Source: Camellia lanceoleosa
Taxonomy: Eukaryota; Streptophyta; Magnoliopsida; Ericales; Theaceae
Reading direction: 5' to 3'
NCBI GenBank assembly: GCA_025200525.1
Contig: CM045758.1
Span: 193,972,463-194,036,462, forward strand
DNA: 64,000 bases
The stretch's first letter is position 1. The number at the start of each line of letters is the position of its first letter. Below the pieces are notes generated by a model. It had not been told where the DNA came from, did no database searches, and worked only from the letters and a program-made list of their open reading frames with translations. Shown here one piece after another: positions 12,314 through 22,800 of the stretch. The translations under genes and the position numbers were made by a program.

Positions 12314-13340
12314 ATGTCAGGACGAGCAAGAGGTGGTAGGCGTGGTAGGCCTAGGAGGCAGGAAGTGCCATTACCGGATGAGGTTCCGACAGTTCAGGAA
12401 GGGGTTGGTCAGGCCAATGTGGCCGAGCCAGTGGGTCAGCAGGCCATGGGTGCCTTGGCCCGAGAGATAGCAGGGGCCTTAGGTATTCTCAGAGCAGGAA
12501 ATCAGGCAACTGAGGCAGGACCTTCTTTCTTGAAGAGGGAGTTCTTCCGGTCTAACCGGGAGGAGTTTGTTGGGGATCCTAAGGAGCCATTGAAGGCAGA
12601 CGAGTGGCTAGAACAGATGAGTAAAACGTTCGAAATGCTAGGCATTGAGGATGGAGCATTGAAAGTGACCTTGGCATCCTTCGGTGAAGGAGATCTTGGT
12701 CAATGGTGGAAGTATGAGAAAGTTCGTGCGGTGGTACTTGGGTGGCGTTTGTGAATGCTTTCCAGGAGAGGTTTTTATCCGCAGTGGCTAGAGAGAGACT
12801 AAGGGATCGGTTTGCTAAGCTTAAGCGAGGAGGGTTTGTCCGTGGCGAGTTTGAGGCTACATTTACTAGCTTGTCCGGTTTGCACTGAACCGGTGGCGAC
12901 AGAGGAGCCGCTGTTACGAAGTTTGAGCGGAAGTTGAGGTGGGACCTCAAGTTGAAAGTTGGTGGACCTTACATTCGAGAGTACAGCATTTGGTGGATCT
13001 TTGCACTCATATGGAGTGATGATGCAGAGGGAGAAGAGGAGAAACATGGGGCTCCAAGAGGGGCCAAGAGGGACGAGTGATGGCAGGAGGCGAGGGGTTA
13101 TAACCCTCGGTAGTCGAAGGTGGTTGGCGGTCGACTTTCCCAAGACCGAGTGCAGTCTCGGAGGGGCAACAGGAGAGTTCACTGTTTCAAGTGTGGCCAC
13201 CGGTCACAAGGCTTCGCTTGCCCAAGGCGGGTCGAGAGTCGCTTCGCCGTCGGCCAGACCACGAGTCGAGTTCGGGCAGGCGGCCAGATCGTGTTACCAG
13301 TAGGATGCCGGGCACATGAAGAGGTATTGCCCACGGTTGA
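12314..13340 (+). pseudogene. Chromovirus gag, frameshifted
   Basis: The ATG at 12314 begins MSGRARGGRRGRPRR, a basic N-terminus usual for plant chromovirus gag. It is followed by the capsid-like part (DEWLEQMSKTFEMLG ... WWKYEKV) to about 12720. The frame is then lost by indels; homologous fragments continue in other frames (TKFERKLRWDLKLKV near 12910-12960). A zinc-knuckle remnant lies at about 13180-13330, with C-x2-C in CFKCG and then GHMKRYC. The gag shell protein cannot be made from this copy. Confidence 0.85.
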
Positions 13341-13479
13341 GTGCCACTTCAGGAGCGTCTGGTTCTAGACAGACGCAGGGTTTCGATGCTGTCAGCCTCG
13401 AGGGCCAATCCGGGGCTTCGTCGTCCAAGACACAGATCCTATGCTCGAGGCGATTTGGTAGATCGAGGCCTCTGGTAGC

Positions 13480-13818
13480 GTGTATCTTTATCACAGGACC
13501 TTGTACCGCTCCATCAAGAGTGAGAGGTACCTTTTGTTTTGCAATTCGGTTGCTAGAGTGTTGATTGACACGGGTGCATCTCATTCTTTTGTATCTGCTG
13601 CATTTGCATCTGTGTTGGAACTGGAGTTAGCACTTTTAGCATCTCCTATTTGCGTTGTGTCACCTATTGGGGGTGAGTTAATTTTGAGGCACGGATGTAG
13701 AGGTTGTGATATAGAGGTCGACGATCATCGACTTCCTTTTCCATTTGTAGTTATGCCCATGAAGGGCTTTGATGTTATTTTGGGTATGGGTAGTTATCGT
13801 CATACCGGCGGTTATTGA
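13480..13818 (+). pseudogene. Chromovirus aspartic protease fragment
   Basis: The open frame contains VLIDTGASHSFVS (catalytic Asp in DTGAS) near 13560-13595 and the C-terminal hydrophobic element FDVILGM near 13770. This is the expected layout of a retroviral-type protease. The frame stops at 13818, just where the first RT segment should begin, because of indels. The protease would have cut the polyprotein into gag, RT and integrase. Confidence 0.85.
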
Positions 13819-14900
13819 TTGCTACCGCCAGAGGGTTACTGTGTCTGCTGAGCAGGGAGTTTTTCCACTTTTAGGAGACCGGGTTGGTAGTATTGTGCCA
13901 CGAAGTGCGGTCCATGGCGGAATGAGCTTAGTAGTTTACTTGCTAGTTTTGAGAATGGTGAGTGTGATGAGACCCAGTTGAGTTGCGAGGTAGTTTGTGA
14001 ATACCGGATGTCTTTCCCGAGGATCTTATTAATTTGCCACCCCACCGAGAGACGAGTTCTCTATTGATTTAGTGCAGACGCCGATTTCTATGGCACCTTA
14101 TCGTTTTGCACCGTGAGTTGATTGAGTTGAAAGTTCGGCTCAAGAATTGCTAGATAAGGGCTTCGTTAGCCTAGTGTATCGCATGTAGAGCACCCTCTTT
14201 GCTAAAAAGAAAGATGGTGCCTTGAGGTTGTGTATCGACTAGGAAGTTGAATCGGGATTCTGATTAAGAATAAGTACCCTATGCCCGTATAGATGACTTG
14301 TTTGACCTTGAAGGGTTCCGTTGTTTCTCTAAGATAGACTTGAGATCGGGTTACCACCGTTGAGGGTCGAGAGGAGGATATTAGAAGACGGCATTCCGTG
14401 ACGCGTATGGCCATTATGAGTTTCGTGATGCCATTTGGGCTTACCAATGCACCGCGATCTTTATGGACTTGATGAACCGGATCTTCCTAGAATTCTTGGA
14501 TCGTTTGTGGTCGTTTTGTGGGCGACATTCTTATCTATTCACCCTAACAAGAGCACGAGAACACTTGAGAGTGGTGCTTGAATTGCTTAGAGCCCATAGG
14601 TGTATGCCAAGTTTGGGAAGTCTGAGTTCGGCTAAGAGAAGTCAAGTTCTTAGGCCATGTAGTTTCGGGAAGGGGTGTCTGTTGATACATCCAAGACCGA
14701 GGCAAAGGCAAGATCGGGCACCCTAAGAGTGTGTTTGAGATCCGCAGCTTGGGATTAGCTGGGTACTCTTGTCGATTTGTGAAAGATTTCTCGAGTTAGC
14801 TTGGTTGACTAGGTTGACTCGCCAGGAGTCAAATTTGTATGGAGTGAGACTTGTGAAAAGTCGTTTGAGAGTTGAAAGTTAGATTGACCACCGCTCGATC
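13819..14900 (+). pseudogene. Chromovirus reverse transcriptase, badly frameshifted
   Basis: No long frame survives, but RT blocks are recognisable in shifting frames: LFAKKKDGALRLC near 14200-14230, FRCFSKIDLRSGY-like codons near 14310-14350, and FGLTNAP near 14430-14450. The active-site region near 14508-14540 reads FVGDILIYSP in one frame. The first Asp of the usual [YF]VDD is therefore Gly here, on top of the frameshifts. The enzyme is dead. Confidence 0.8.
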
Positions 14901-15260
14901 TTGATTATCCGGAGAGAGGTTGGGTTATCACGCTATTGTGATGCCTCACGAGAGGGTTTGGGTTGTGTGTTAATGCAAGAGGGGAAAGTAGTAGCCTATG
15001 GCTCACGTCAGTTAAAAATACACGAGAAGAATTACCCTACACACGACCTAGAGTTGGCGGCTGTGATTTTTGCCTTGAAAATCTGGAGGCACTACCTTTA
15101 TGGTGAGAGATTCGAGGTGTTCTCGGATCATAAAAGTCTGAAGTATCTGTTTTCACAGAAAGACTTGAACTTGAGGCAGAGGAGGTGGATGGAGTTTATA
15201 GAAGATTACGACTTGAGTTGCATTATCACCCGAGGAAGGCCAATGTTGTGGCGATGCCCT
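14901..15260 (+). pseudogene. Chromovirus RNase H
   Basis: The frame starts near 14901 and reads [19 protein letters not shown], then AYGSRQLK and [18 protein letters not shown], then the [11 protein letters not shown] segment. This is the RT-linked RNase H fold of Ty3/gypsy elements that removes RNA template. The acidic residues in YCDAS, LELAA and SDHKS are visible. The frame shifts before integrase, near 15250. Confidence 0.88.
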
Positions 15261-15336
15261 AGCGTAAAATCCGTTAGTAATGTAGCTTGTATCGCTATCA
15301 GGGAGTGGGGATGTTGGGGCAATCGGAGAATTTGAT

Positions 15337-16560
15337 TTGCTTCTGGGCGAATCCGCTGAAGCTGCGGCCTTGTTTTCTGTTGTTGCGCAACCTACACTAG
15401 TGACTAGAGTGTTAGAGGCACAGAGAGGTGACCTTGAGGTGGAATCACTCCGAGGGAGGATCTCCAATGGGAAGGTTGAGAAGGGTTTGACGGTGTATCC
15501 CGACCTGAGTGTGAGATACCGAGACCGTTTGTTTGTACCGGAGGCCTGCCGAGAGGAGGTACTCCGAGAGTTCCATCATTCGCGCCTTGCGGTGCATCCG
15601 GGAGGTACCAAGATGTATCGGGATTTGGGTCGCCAGTTTTGGTGGCGGGGTATGAAGAGAGATGTGGCAGTTTTCGTGTCTAAGTGCCTTACTTGTCAGC
15701 AAGTGAAGGCCGAGCATCAGAGGCCAGCGGGTTTGTTACAACCCTTGCCTATTGCCGAGTGGAAGTGGGAGCATGTCACTATGGACTTCGTTGTAGGTCT
15801 TCCGAGGACTCAGCGGGGTAGTGACGCTATTTGGGTGGTTGTAGACCGGTTGACCAAGTCGGCGCATTTTATTCCGATGCGCGTGAGAGATTCAGTAGAT
15901 CATCTTGCCGACTTATATATTCGGGACATAGTGAGATTGCACGGGGTACCAGTGACGATCGTCTCAGATAGAGATCCTCGTTTTACTGCTAGGTTGTGGC
16001 AGAGTTTGCAGAGTGCTTTAGGTACTAAGTTGACTTTTAGTACAGCTTATCATCCTCGGTGATGGGCGATCCGGCGTACCATTCAGATCCTTGAGGATAT
16101 GCTTGAGTTGTGTCCTTGATTTGATGGGACATGGGAGAGGCACTTACCGCTGGTGGAGTTTGCCTACAATAACAGTTTTCAGTCTAGTATCGGTATGGCA
16201 CCATTTGAGGCCTTGTATGGCCGACCTTGTAGGTCTCCAGTTTGTTGGGCCGAGGTGGGTGACACACCTTTGTTGGGTCCGGAGTTGGTTAGGGAGACGA
16301 CGGAGAAAGTTGAGCTTATCCGTAGGAGGCTTGTTACGGCCCAGAGCCGTCAGAAGTCCTATGCTGACCGTAGGAGGAGACCGTTAGAGTTTGAGGTGGG
16401 TGATCACGTCTTTCTGAAGATATCACCTAGGCGGGGTTTGTTGAGATTTGGGAAGAGTGGGAAGTTGTCCCCTCGGTTTATTGGTCCTTTTGAGGTCCTT
16501 GGCGGATTAGCGAGGTTGCTTATCGTTTAGCTTTGCCGCCACGATTGGCGGAGTTCATGG
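15337..16560 (+). pseudogene. Chromovirus integrase, catalytic Glu lost
   Basis: The first frame (15337-16062) has the zinc-binding H-H-C-C region ([12 protein letters not shown] ... CLTCQQVK), then [10 protein letters not shown] with the first catalytic Asp and [11 protein letters not shown] with the second. It ends at a stop in the YHPR block near 16060. The Ser-Glu-Arg codons expected to carry the catalytic Glu read TCCGGCGT at 16069-16076, one A short of TCCGAGCGT, which shifts the frame and removes the Glu. A second frame (16153-16530) continues with MEFAYNNSFQSSIGMAPFEALYGR and the GPFEVL segment of the C-terminal domain. Confidence 0.9.
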
Positions 16561-16607
16561 CGTGTTTCATGTAAGTATGCTTGGAAGTATGAGCGGATCC
16601 ATCACAC

Positions 16608-16817
16608 GTGTTGGATTGGACCGACTTAGAGGTAGATGAGGATGCCTCGTATGAGGAGAGGCCGGTTCAGGTCTTGGATAGGCGGGATCAAGTCCTGCGT
16701 GGTAAGACCATCCCTTTGGTTAAGGTTTTGTGGAAACATCACGGAGTGGAGGAGGCCACTTGGGAACGTGAGTTGGGAGTCCGTGAGAAATATCCAGACT
16801 TATTTGTTGATGTGTAA
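16608..16817 (+). pseudogene. Chromodomain at integrase C-terminus
   Basis: The frame reads PVQVLDRRDQVLRGKTIPL, then VKVLWKHHGVEEATWE and KYPDLF. The aromatic/acidic pattern W-x-n-EATWE is that of plant chromovirus chromodomains. In this family the domain is fused to integrase and guides insertion to chromatin marks. It follows the integrase remnant directly and is the basis for calling the element a chromovirus rather than a Tat or Athila type. Confidence 0.85.
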
Positions 16818-17170
16818 TGAAATGTCTTAAGTTGTGAAACATGGTGTATGTTTTGGTTAATGTAAATGTTGTAGAACTTGCCTTGTTATGGGAGTTGATT
16901 ATAATAGTGCATATGTTGGCCATATTATAGAAATTGAATTGTATCATGATTATTGCTTATGATATAAATTGTAAACCATCTATGTGGGAAATGGTTGAAA
17001 CGGAAGGAAAATGCATGTGGAAATGTATATATTGTTAAATGCCTCTTGATGAGAGATGGAATGACCGGTAATGGGTCGAATTGTGTAATGTTGTGATATA
17101 ACATTGTTTAAAATGGAGAAAAATGCTTGTTTTTCAAAAACTTGTTTTAATTTCGGGGACGAAATTCTTT

Positions 17171-17182
17171 AAGGGGGGGAGG
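17171..17182 (+). promoter_or_regulatory. Polypurine tract of chromovirus
   Basis: AAGGGGGGGAGG sits one base before the right LTR. It is the usual RNase H-resistant primer for plus-strand synthesis. The 16820-17170 stretch between the chromodomain and this tract is AT-rich 3' non-coding sequence. Confidence 0.9.
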
Positions 17183-17183
17183 T

Positions 17184-18984
17184 TATAGCGATCCCGGGTT
17201 TACCCCTTGTTGTATAGTGGTCTGGACATGTGTCCGTGGATGTTGGTAATTGAGTATTGTCTTATTTACGTCCTTTCTTGCTTTATTTTTGAGTTACAGG
17301 ATGTGTTGGGCAGGTTTGTCACAGGTTGGTTAAGCTTTAGAACCAAGTCTAGTTGCCCAGGTTTTAACTGGTCCCTTTCCGCCGAGCGACATGTTTACGC
17401 CGAGCGGATGGGTTGTTGTTGCTTATGCGCTCGGCGGAGGTTTTGGCGCCGCGGAGAATGCACCCTTCAAGATTTCGCACCTGCAAAACTTCGCAAGTGT
17501 GGTTTCTGCGCCGGCGGGTCTTTGTGCTTCGGCGTCTGGTGTATTTTGGTGAGAGTTACGAGGAGAGACTGCGCTCGGCGGGTTGGGATCTACGCCGGCG
17601 GACAAACTTTGTGTTCATGTCTTGGAGCTCGGCGGACAATGTTGCGCTCGGCGGAACTGTTTATGTCTTTTACGCTCGAGCGTAGAGTCTTACGCTCGAG
17701 CGGACCTGTCGTATAACTGAGTGGGACTGGGCATTTTTAAATCACTTTTGACTTATCTTCTTTTTTCTTACTTTACCAAAACACCATTTTCAGAGCTTCT
17801 CACTCAAAAACCATAACATCTCTAAGTATTGATCTAGCTAGAGTGTGTTGTTCACCTTTTGTCTTCACAAAAAGGGTGTTGATCGTCGAGGGCGTCATTT
17901 TGATCCGAATAGTTTGGTGTTTGGAGCATCTTGGTTTTGGGTCCTTCTCCTTTGGAGCTCATCTTTTGAGGTAGGGATATCCTACTCCTCCTTATGAGTC
18001 TTGTCTTTAAATTTTAGCATTTTGATATGTTGGTAGTTGTTGTGTAATTTTGGGAAACTTTGGGCCATTGTGTAATTTTATAAAAGTTTGGGGTTTTGTC
18101 TATAATAAACCTAGAAGCATGTTTGGTATAGAAACATGGAATTAATGTTGAAACATTAGTGAAATTGGAACCTAAGGGTTGTAATGTTAATTATGGAAAT
18201 GTCCTAATTACATTGATTTATTAATTTGAATAATTAATTGTGGAAAATGAGGAATTGAGATAGAATTGGGTCATGGGTTATGACGATGGAAAGAATACAT
18301 TGATTTTATGTATTGATATGTGATGTGTATAATTGTTATATATATATGCATTGTGTTGTGTTGGAGGAGATAGGGATGGACTCATGGTTTAGGGAAGATA
18401 GGGGATGGACCTCTAAACCGGATGTTACTGGGAGGAGATAGGGGATGAACTCCGTAGATAGAGCATGTATGCTTATCTAGAAAATATTGGCAGAGCATGT
18501 ATGCTTGTCATGGAAAGTGTGAATATATCTGTTTTGTTTATATTTGTTGAAGTGATGAAAGAATGTAAAAGAGTTGGCCATCTATCAATTGTTAGTCTTT
18601 TAGTCATTATTTATAACCTGGTTTAGTATATTTCTCTGGCTGTGGCTCACCCTATATGGGAACATCATTTTCGTCTTGGTAGCATGCCACCTCCAAGGAC
18701 TTAGCTTGGAAGGCTAGTGGCGGATGGACTTTTGTTTGTCTTTCCTTTTGCAGTGTTACATGTAAATTCAAGCCTAGGGCTTAATGTGTAAATGAGCTAG
18801 CACTCTATTTTCTTGTAACCAAGTGGTAACTTGAAAGTCAGAAGCCCTTAGGGCATTTGCTTTTGTTGTTAACATGTAATACGTTTTGTAATAGAACCCT
18901 GTTGAATGAAAGAACGTGGATCTTTTATATATCATAGCATGTCAATATTGTTGGGTTAAATGTCATTATTTCCAGGGCGTTACA
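17184..18984 (+). repeat. Chromovirus 3' LTR
   Basis: 1801 bp copy of 10113-11910 with the same start (TATAGCGATCCC) and end (GGGCGTTACA). Palindromes lie at about 17390-17705, with different sites shortened than in the left LTR. For instance the last two sites are intact CGCTCGAGCG here but shortened on the left. Outside the palindromes the two LTRs are nearly the same, apart from one- to few-base indels. Confidence 0.92.
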
Positions 18985-20689
18985 CTAGTAACATTAAAAG
19001 ATCTCATGATGCTATTACTAGTCAGGATCAAGAACATAATCAAGAACAAGAGTTAGATCAAAATGAGGAAGAGGAACCTAGGCGTAGTAAACGTGCTAGA
19101 ACTTCAAAATCTTTTGGTCCAGATTTTCTAACATATTTGTTAGAAAATGAGCCTTTAACTTTTAAAGAGGCTATGTCCAGTCTTGAAGCTCCTTTATGGA
19201 AAGAAGCTATCAACAGTGAAGTTGAATCCATCTTACAAAATCACACTTGGGAATTAGTGGACTTGCTGCCAGGTTGTAAACCTCTTGGGTACAAGTGGAT
19301 TTTCAAAAGAAAATTGAAAGCGAATGGATCAATCGACAAATACAAGGCAAGACTTGTAGTCAAAGGTTTTAGACAAAAAGAAGGTCTAGATTACTTTGAC
19401 ACATACTCACCGGTTACTAGAATAACATCCATTAGAATGCTAATTGCCATTACATCTCTATACAATCTAGAAATTCATCAAATGGATGTTAAAACCGCTT
19501 TCTTAAATGGTGAGTTAAATGAAAAAATTTGTATGGAACAACCAGAAGGGTTTTTTGTTCCAGGGAAAGAAAAGAAAGTGTGTAAATTGGTTAAATCATT
19601 ATATGGTTTAAAACAAGCGCCAAAGCAATGGCATGAGAAATTTGACAAGGCAATGATGTCAAATCGATTTAAAATTAGTGAGTGTGACAAATGTGTTTAT
19701 ATTAAAAATACAGATAAGGGTTATGTCATTATATGTCTTTATGTAGATGATATGCTCATCATTGGTAGTAATAATGACATGATTAAAACTACCAAGAAAA
19801 TGTTGAATAAACATTTTGACATGAAAGACACGGGCATTGCTGATGTAATTCTTGGTATGAAAATTACCAAAACATCAAAAGGTTATACTTTGTCACAATC
19901 TCATTACATTGAGAAAATACTTGACAAATTCAGCAAAGATGATGATCATCTTACTAAAACTCCTGTAGATGTTAATTTGTATCTTTCTAAGAATATACAG
20001 GAAAGTATTTCTCAATTAGAGTATGCCCAAATTATTGGAAGCTTAATGTACTTGATGAACTGCACTCGCCCAAATATAACTTATGCAGTAAGTAAATTAA
20101 GTAGATATACGAGTAATCCGGGAGTAGAACACTGGAAAGCAATTATAAGGGTTCTTAGATATCTCCGATTTACTCGTAACATTAGGCTTAATTTTACTAG
20201 ATATCCAGCAGTACTTGAAGGATACTGTGATGCAAATTGGATATCGGATAGTAGAGACTCGAAGTCCACCAGTGGGTATGTCTTTACTCTTGGTGGGGCG
20301 GTTGTATCGTGGAAATCTTCCAAACAGACTTGCATTGCTAGGTCTACTATGGAATCAGAATTCATAGCCTTAGGCAAAGTAAGGAAAGAGGCAGAATGGC
20401 TTCGCCACTTCCTTAAAGATATTCCCATATGGCCAAAACCGGTGCCTGCTATATGCATACATTGCAATAGTCAATCAGCTATAGGTAGAGCACAGAGTCG
20501 TATGTATAACGGTAAGTCACGACACATTCGTCGTCGACATAATACCATAAGACAACTACTCTCTAATGGAATTATTTCCATAGAATATGTTAAGTCTAAA
20601 GATAACATAGCGGATCCACTAACCAAAGGGTTAGCAAGAGAGTTAGTTGAGAATTCATCAAGGGGAATGGGACTTAAGCCTATTAAATA
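18985..20689 (+). pseudogene. Copia reverse transcriptase and RNase H (C-terminal half of pol)
   Basis: This continues the copia polyprotein cut by the chromovirus; the open frame begins 25 bases earlier inside the LTR only by chance. An acidic linker ([18 protein letters not shown]) is followed by the RT palm with [12 protein letters not shown] and the active site YVDDM near 19740. RNase H follows with YCDANW and [13 protein letters not shown] blocks, and the protein ends at LKPIK. About 568 residues are open without a stop, so this half is better preserved than the N-terminal half. It cannot be translated with gag because of the upstream stops and the insertion. Confidence 0.93.
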
Positions 20690-21272
20690 AGAGTTACCAC
20701 AACGGCAACCCAACCTAGTTGACTGGAGATCCCAAGATCTAGGTTCAAAGGGACAACCGAGTTGTGAATGACTCAGAAGGATCACTGGGGAGTCTAACTC
20801 CTACCCATTTCTTTGATGAAATAGTAATGTCTGCAGCGCTTTATGTTAATTAAAACTTTTAATGATTTTTATATCTAGGTAAACCTAGTGGAGTATGGTA
20901 GGATACTCTTCATAAGAATCACCTATGTAAGTGTGAATTGGGCCGGTTCTGTGAGATTTGTGAAGGGCTACAATTCTCTAGAGCACTCATGAAGACCAGG
21001 TTGTTCAGGGCCAAAATGAACACAATAGTGAGAACTAAATTGTGTCTGGGAATATACTGTGTGAGTTCTATTGTCTTGGTTTACACAAACGGCTGAACAG
21101 TTCAACACATCATGTTCACTGGTTAGCTAGTAAATTCGATAGTGTCTCACAAGGGAAGGTTCAAAGCCAAAAGCTACCTATCCTTTGCAGAATATTTTCA
21201 ATTTCTGTACTCTCTGTAATTAGATCATATTGTTGCATTTTCTCTCCGTCAAATTCCATTCATGTGGGGGAT
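20690..21272 (+). other. Copia 3' non-coding region with polypurine tract
   Basis: Sequence between the pol stop and the right LTR, with no ORF of note. It ends ATGTGGGGGAT immediately before the LTR start TGTTGGAA at 21273. The G-run is the polypurine tract for plus-strand priming. Confidence 0.8.
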
Positions 21273-21709
21273 TGTTGGAAAATGGTTTTATATAGGCATA
21301 ATTTTGAGCCCATTTTGGGTGGACCCCAAACACCTTTTGGGGTGGGTCCGAAGAGGTGAAGTGTTCCTTGTCGCGTAGCAAGTCACACGATGAAGACGGA
21401 ACGTCAAAACCATTTATGAGTGAATGGGAAAATGACGTTGTTTTCGGGTCTAACATTAATTTTCTAGATAAAATTCTTTTGAATTTTTTCAATGAAAATT
21501 ATTGTGGGAATTTAATTTAATTCTAAATTCAAATTTTGGGTTCCTAAGTGGTTTCTTAAAGTTTGTAATTTTAGAATTTAATTTAATTCTAAATTTAAAT
21601 TTTAGGTTCCTTAAATGTTTCTTAAAATTTGTACCTCTTTATTTATTTATTTATTTAACTATTTCAATAGTTTAATATATATATATATATTTAATTAGTT
21701 TAATATATA
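21273..21709 (+). repeat. Copia 3' LTR, first part
   Basis: Matches 6112 onward from TGTTGGAAAATGGTTTTATA. It breaks inside an (AT)n run after the base A at 21709, where the Helitron begins. The LTR resumes at 36452. Confidence 0.93.
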
Positions 21710-21759
21710 TCTCTATACTATATATTAAGGAAAAGAGACTTTTAACCCACAAGCCATGT

Positions 21760-22800
21760 GAGACCTTCAATACTCCAATCCTAATTTCTTAATTTTTTGA
21801 TTTTTTAAAAAAAACAAAACCCCAACACTTAATGAATTCTCCCAAGTCTTTTTGACTTCTCCAATAATTAATTTTTTTTTTTAAAAACAAAACCCAACCA
21901 CTTGATGTTTAGTTATTACCTCGATGGTTTTCTGTTCCTTCTCTATGAGCAATTCCATTTACACGTTTTGTATTTATTGGTTTAATTAATTTATTATTTT
22001 TATATTGGTACTTTGAAAGACAGATAACAAACAATAATTAATATGGAGCAATCTTCCAAGTACATTCAATATTTTTGACTTCTCCAATAATTCCAATAAT
22101 AATTGAATTCTTCAAGCTTGGCCTTTTGAAGATCAGTCTCCACTTCCTCTCTGTGAAATTGCCAATTAATTTACATTCCTCTTTCTGAAATTGCCGTTTT
22201 CCATGGAGCTTGACAAGGACTAAGAAGCCAGACACATACCTATTGCAGTCTCCTCCTCCACAGGTAATCTTCTCTAAAACTCCTCAAATTGAAAAATGCT
22301 ATTCTTTCTTTTCATTATTCATTTTTGTTATTACTGATAAAATTTCAAAAACACATAATTTTTTCAAACTTAAAATGCTATTCTTTCTTTTCATTATTCA
22401 TTTTTGTTATTACTCACTTTTAGTAATCCTTAAAATTTTTCAAACTTTCTAAAAACAAAAAACAAAACACAAAGACTCAACTTTCCTCAAATTGAAAAAT
22501 GCTATTCTTTCTTTTCATTATTCATTTTTGTTATTACTGATAAAATTTCAAAAACACTTTTAGTAATCCTTAAAATGTGAATTGTTTTCATAATAATTTT
22601 TTCAAACTTTCTAAAAACAAAAAACAAAACACAAAAACTCAACTTTCTCTATCTCTTTGCTTTCCTTTCTCCTTGGTCTCCATTTTTGTTGAAGCTGGGA
22701 TGAATATTTTGTTTCCATTATTTACTTTGTTATTTAATTTTACTATTTCAATGGGTAGCCCATATAAATATGTGAATTGATTTTTTTTAAATCAGATTTA
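21760..22800 (+). other. Helitron 5' non-coding region
   Basis: No coding region is supported. A possible splice donor, CACAG|GTAATC, lies near 22262. The block around AAAATGCTATTCTTTC at 22290-22440 is repeated at about 22495-22640. Short frames here are low-complexity Phe/Lys-rich translations of AT-rich repeats. Confidence 0.5.

Larger units (their letters stand above)
10113..18984 (+). mobile_element. Ty3/gypsy chromovirus (Tekay/Del-like) nested in copia
   Basis: Two LTRs of about 1.8 kb (10113-11910 and 17184-18984) bound it, with TSD CTAGT at 10108-10112 and 18985-18989. An initiator-Met primer-binding site follows the left LTR and a purine tract precedes the right one. Domain order is gag, zinc knuckle, protease, RT, RNase H, integrase, chromodomain, which defines a chromovirus; the chromodomain style fits the Tekay/Del group. 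The coding part is broken by many small indels, yet the LTRs remain very similar, which is an odd combination. It split the copia polyprotein between integrase and RT. Confidence 0.93.

Noticed and set aside
18960..18984. Start of the copia RT frame inside the chromovirus LTR
   Set aside because: The ATG belongs to LTR sequence and is in frame by chance. The copia sequence proper begins at the TSD, 18985.
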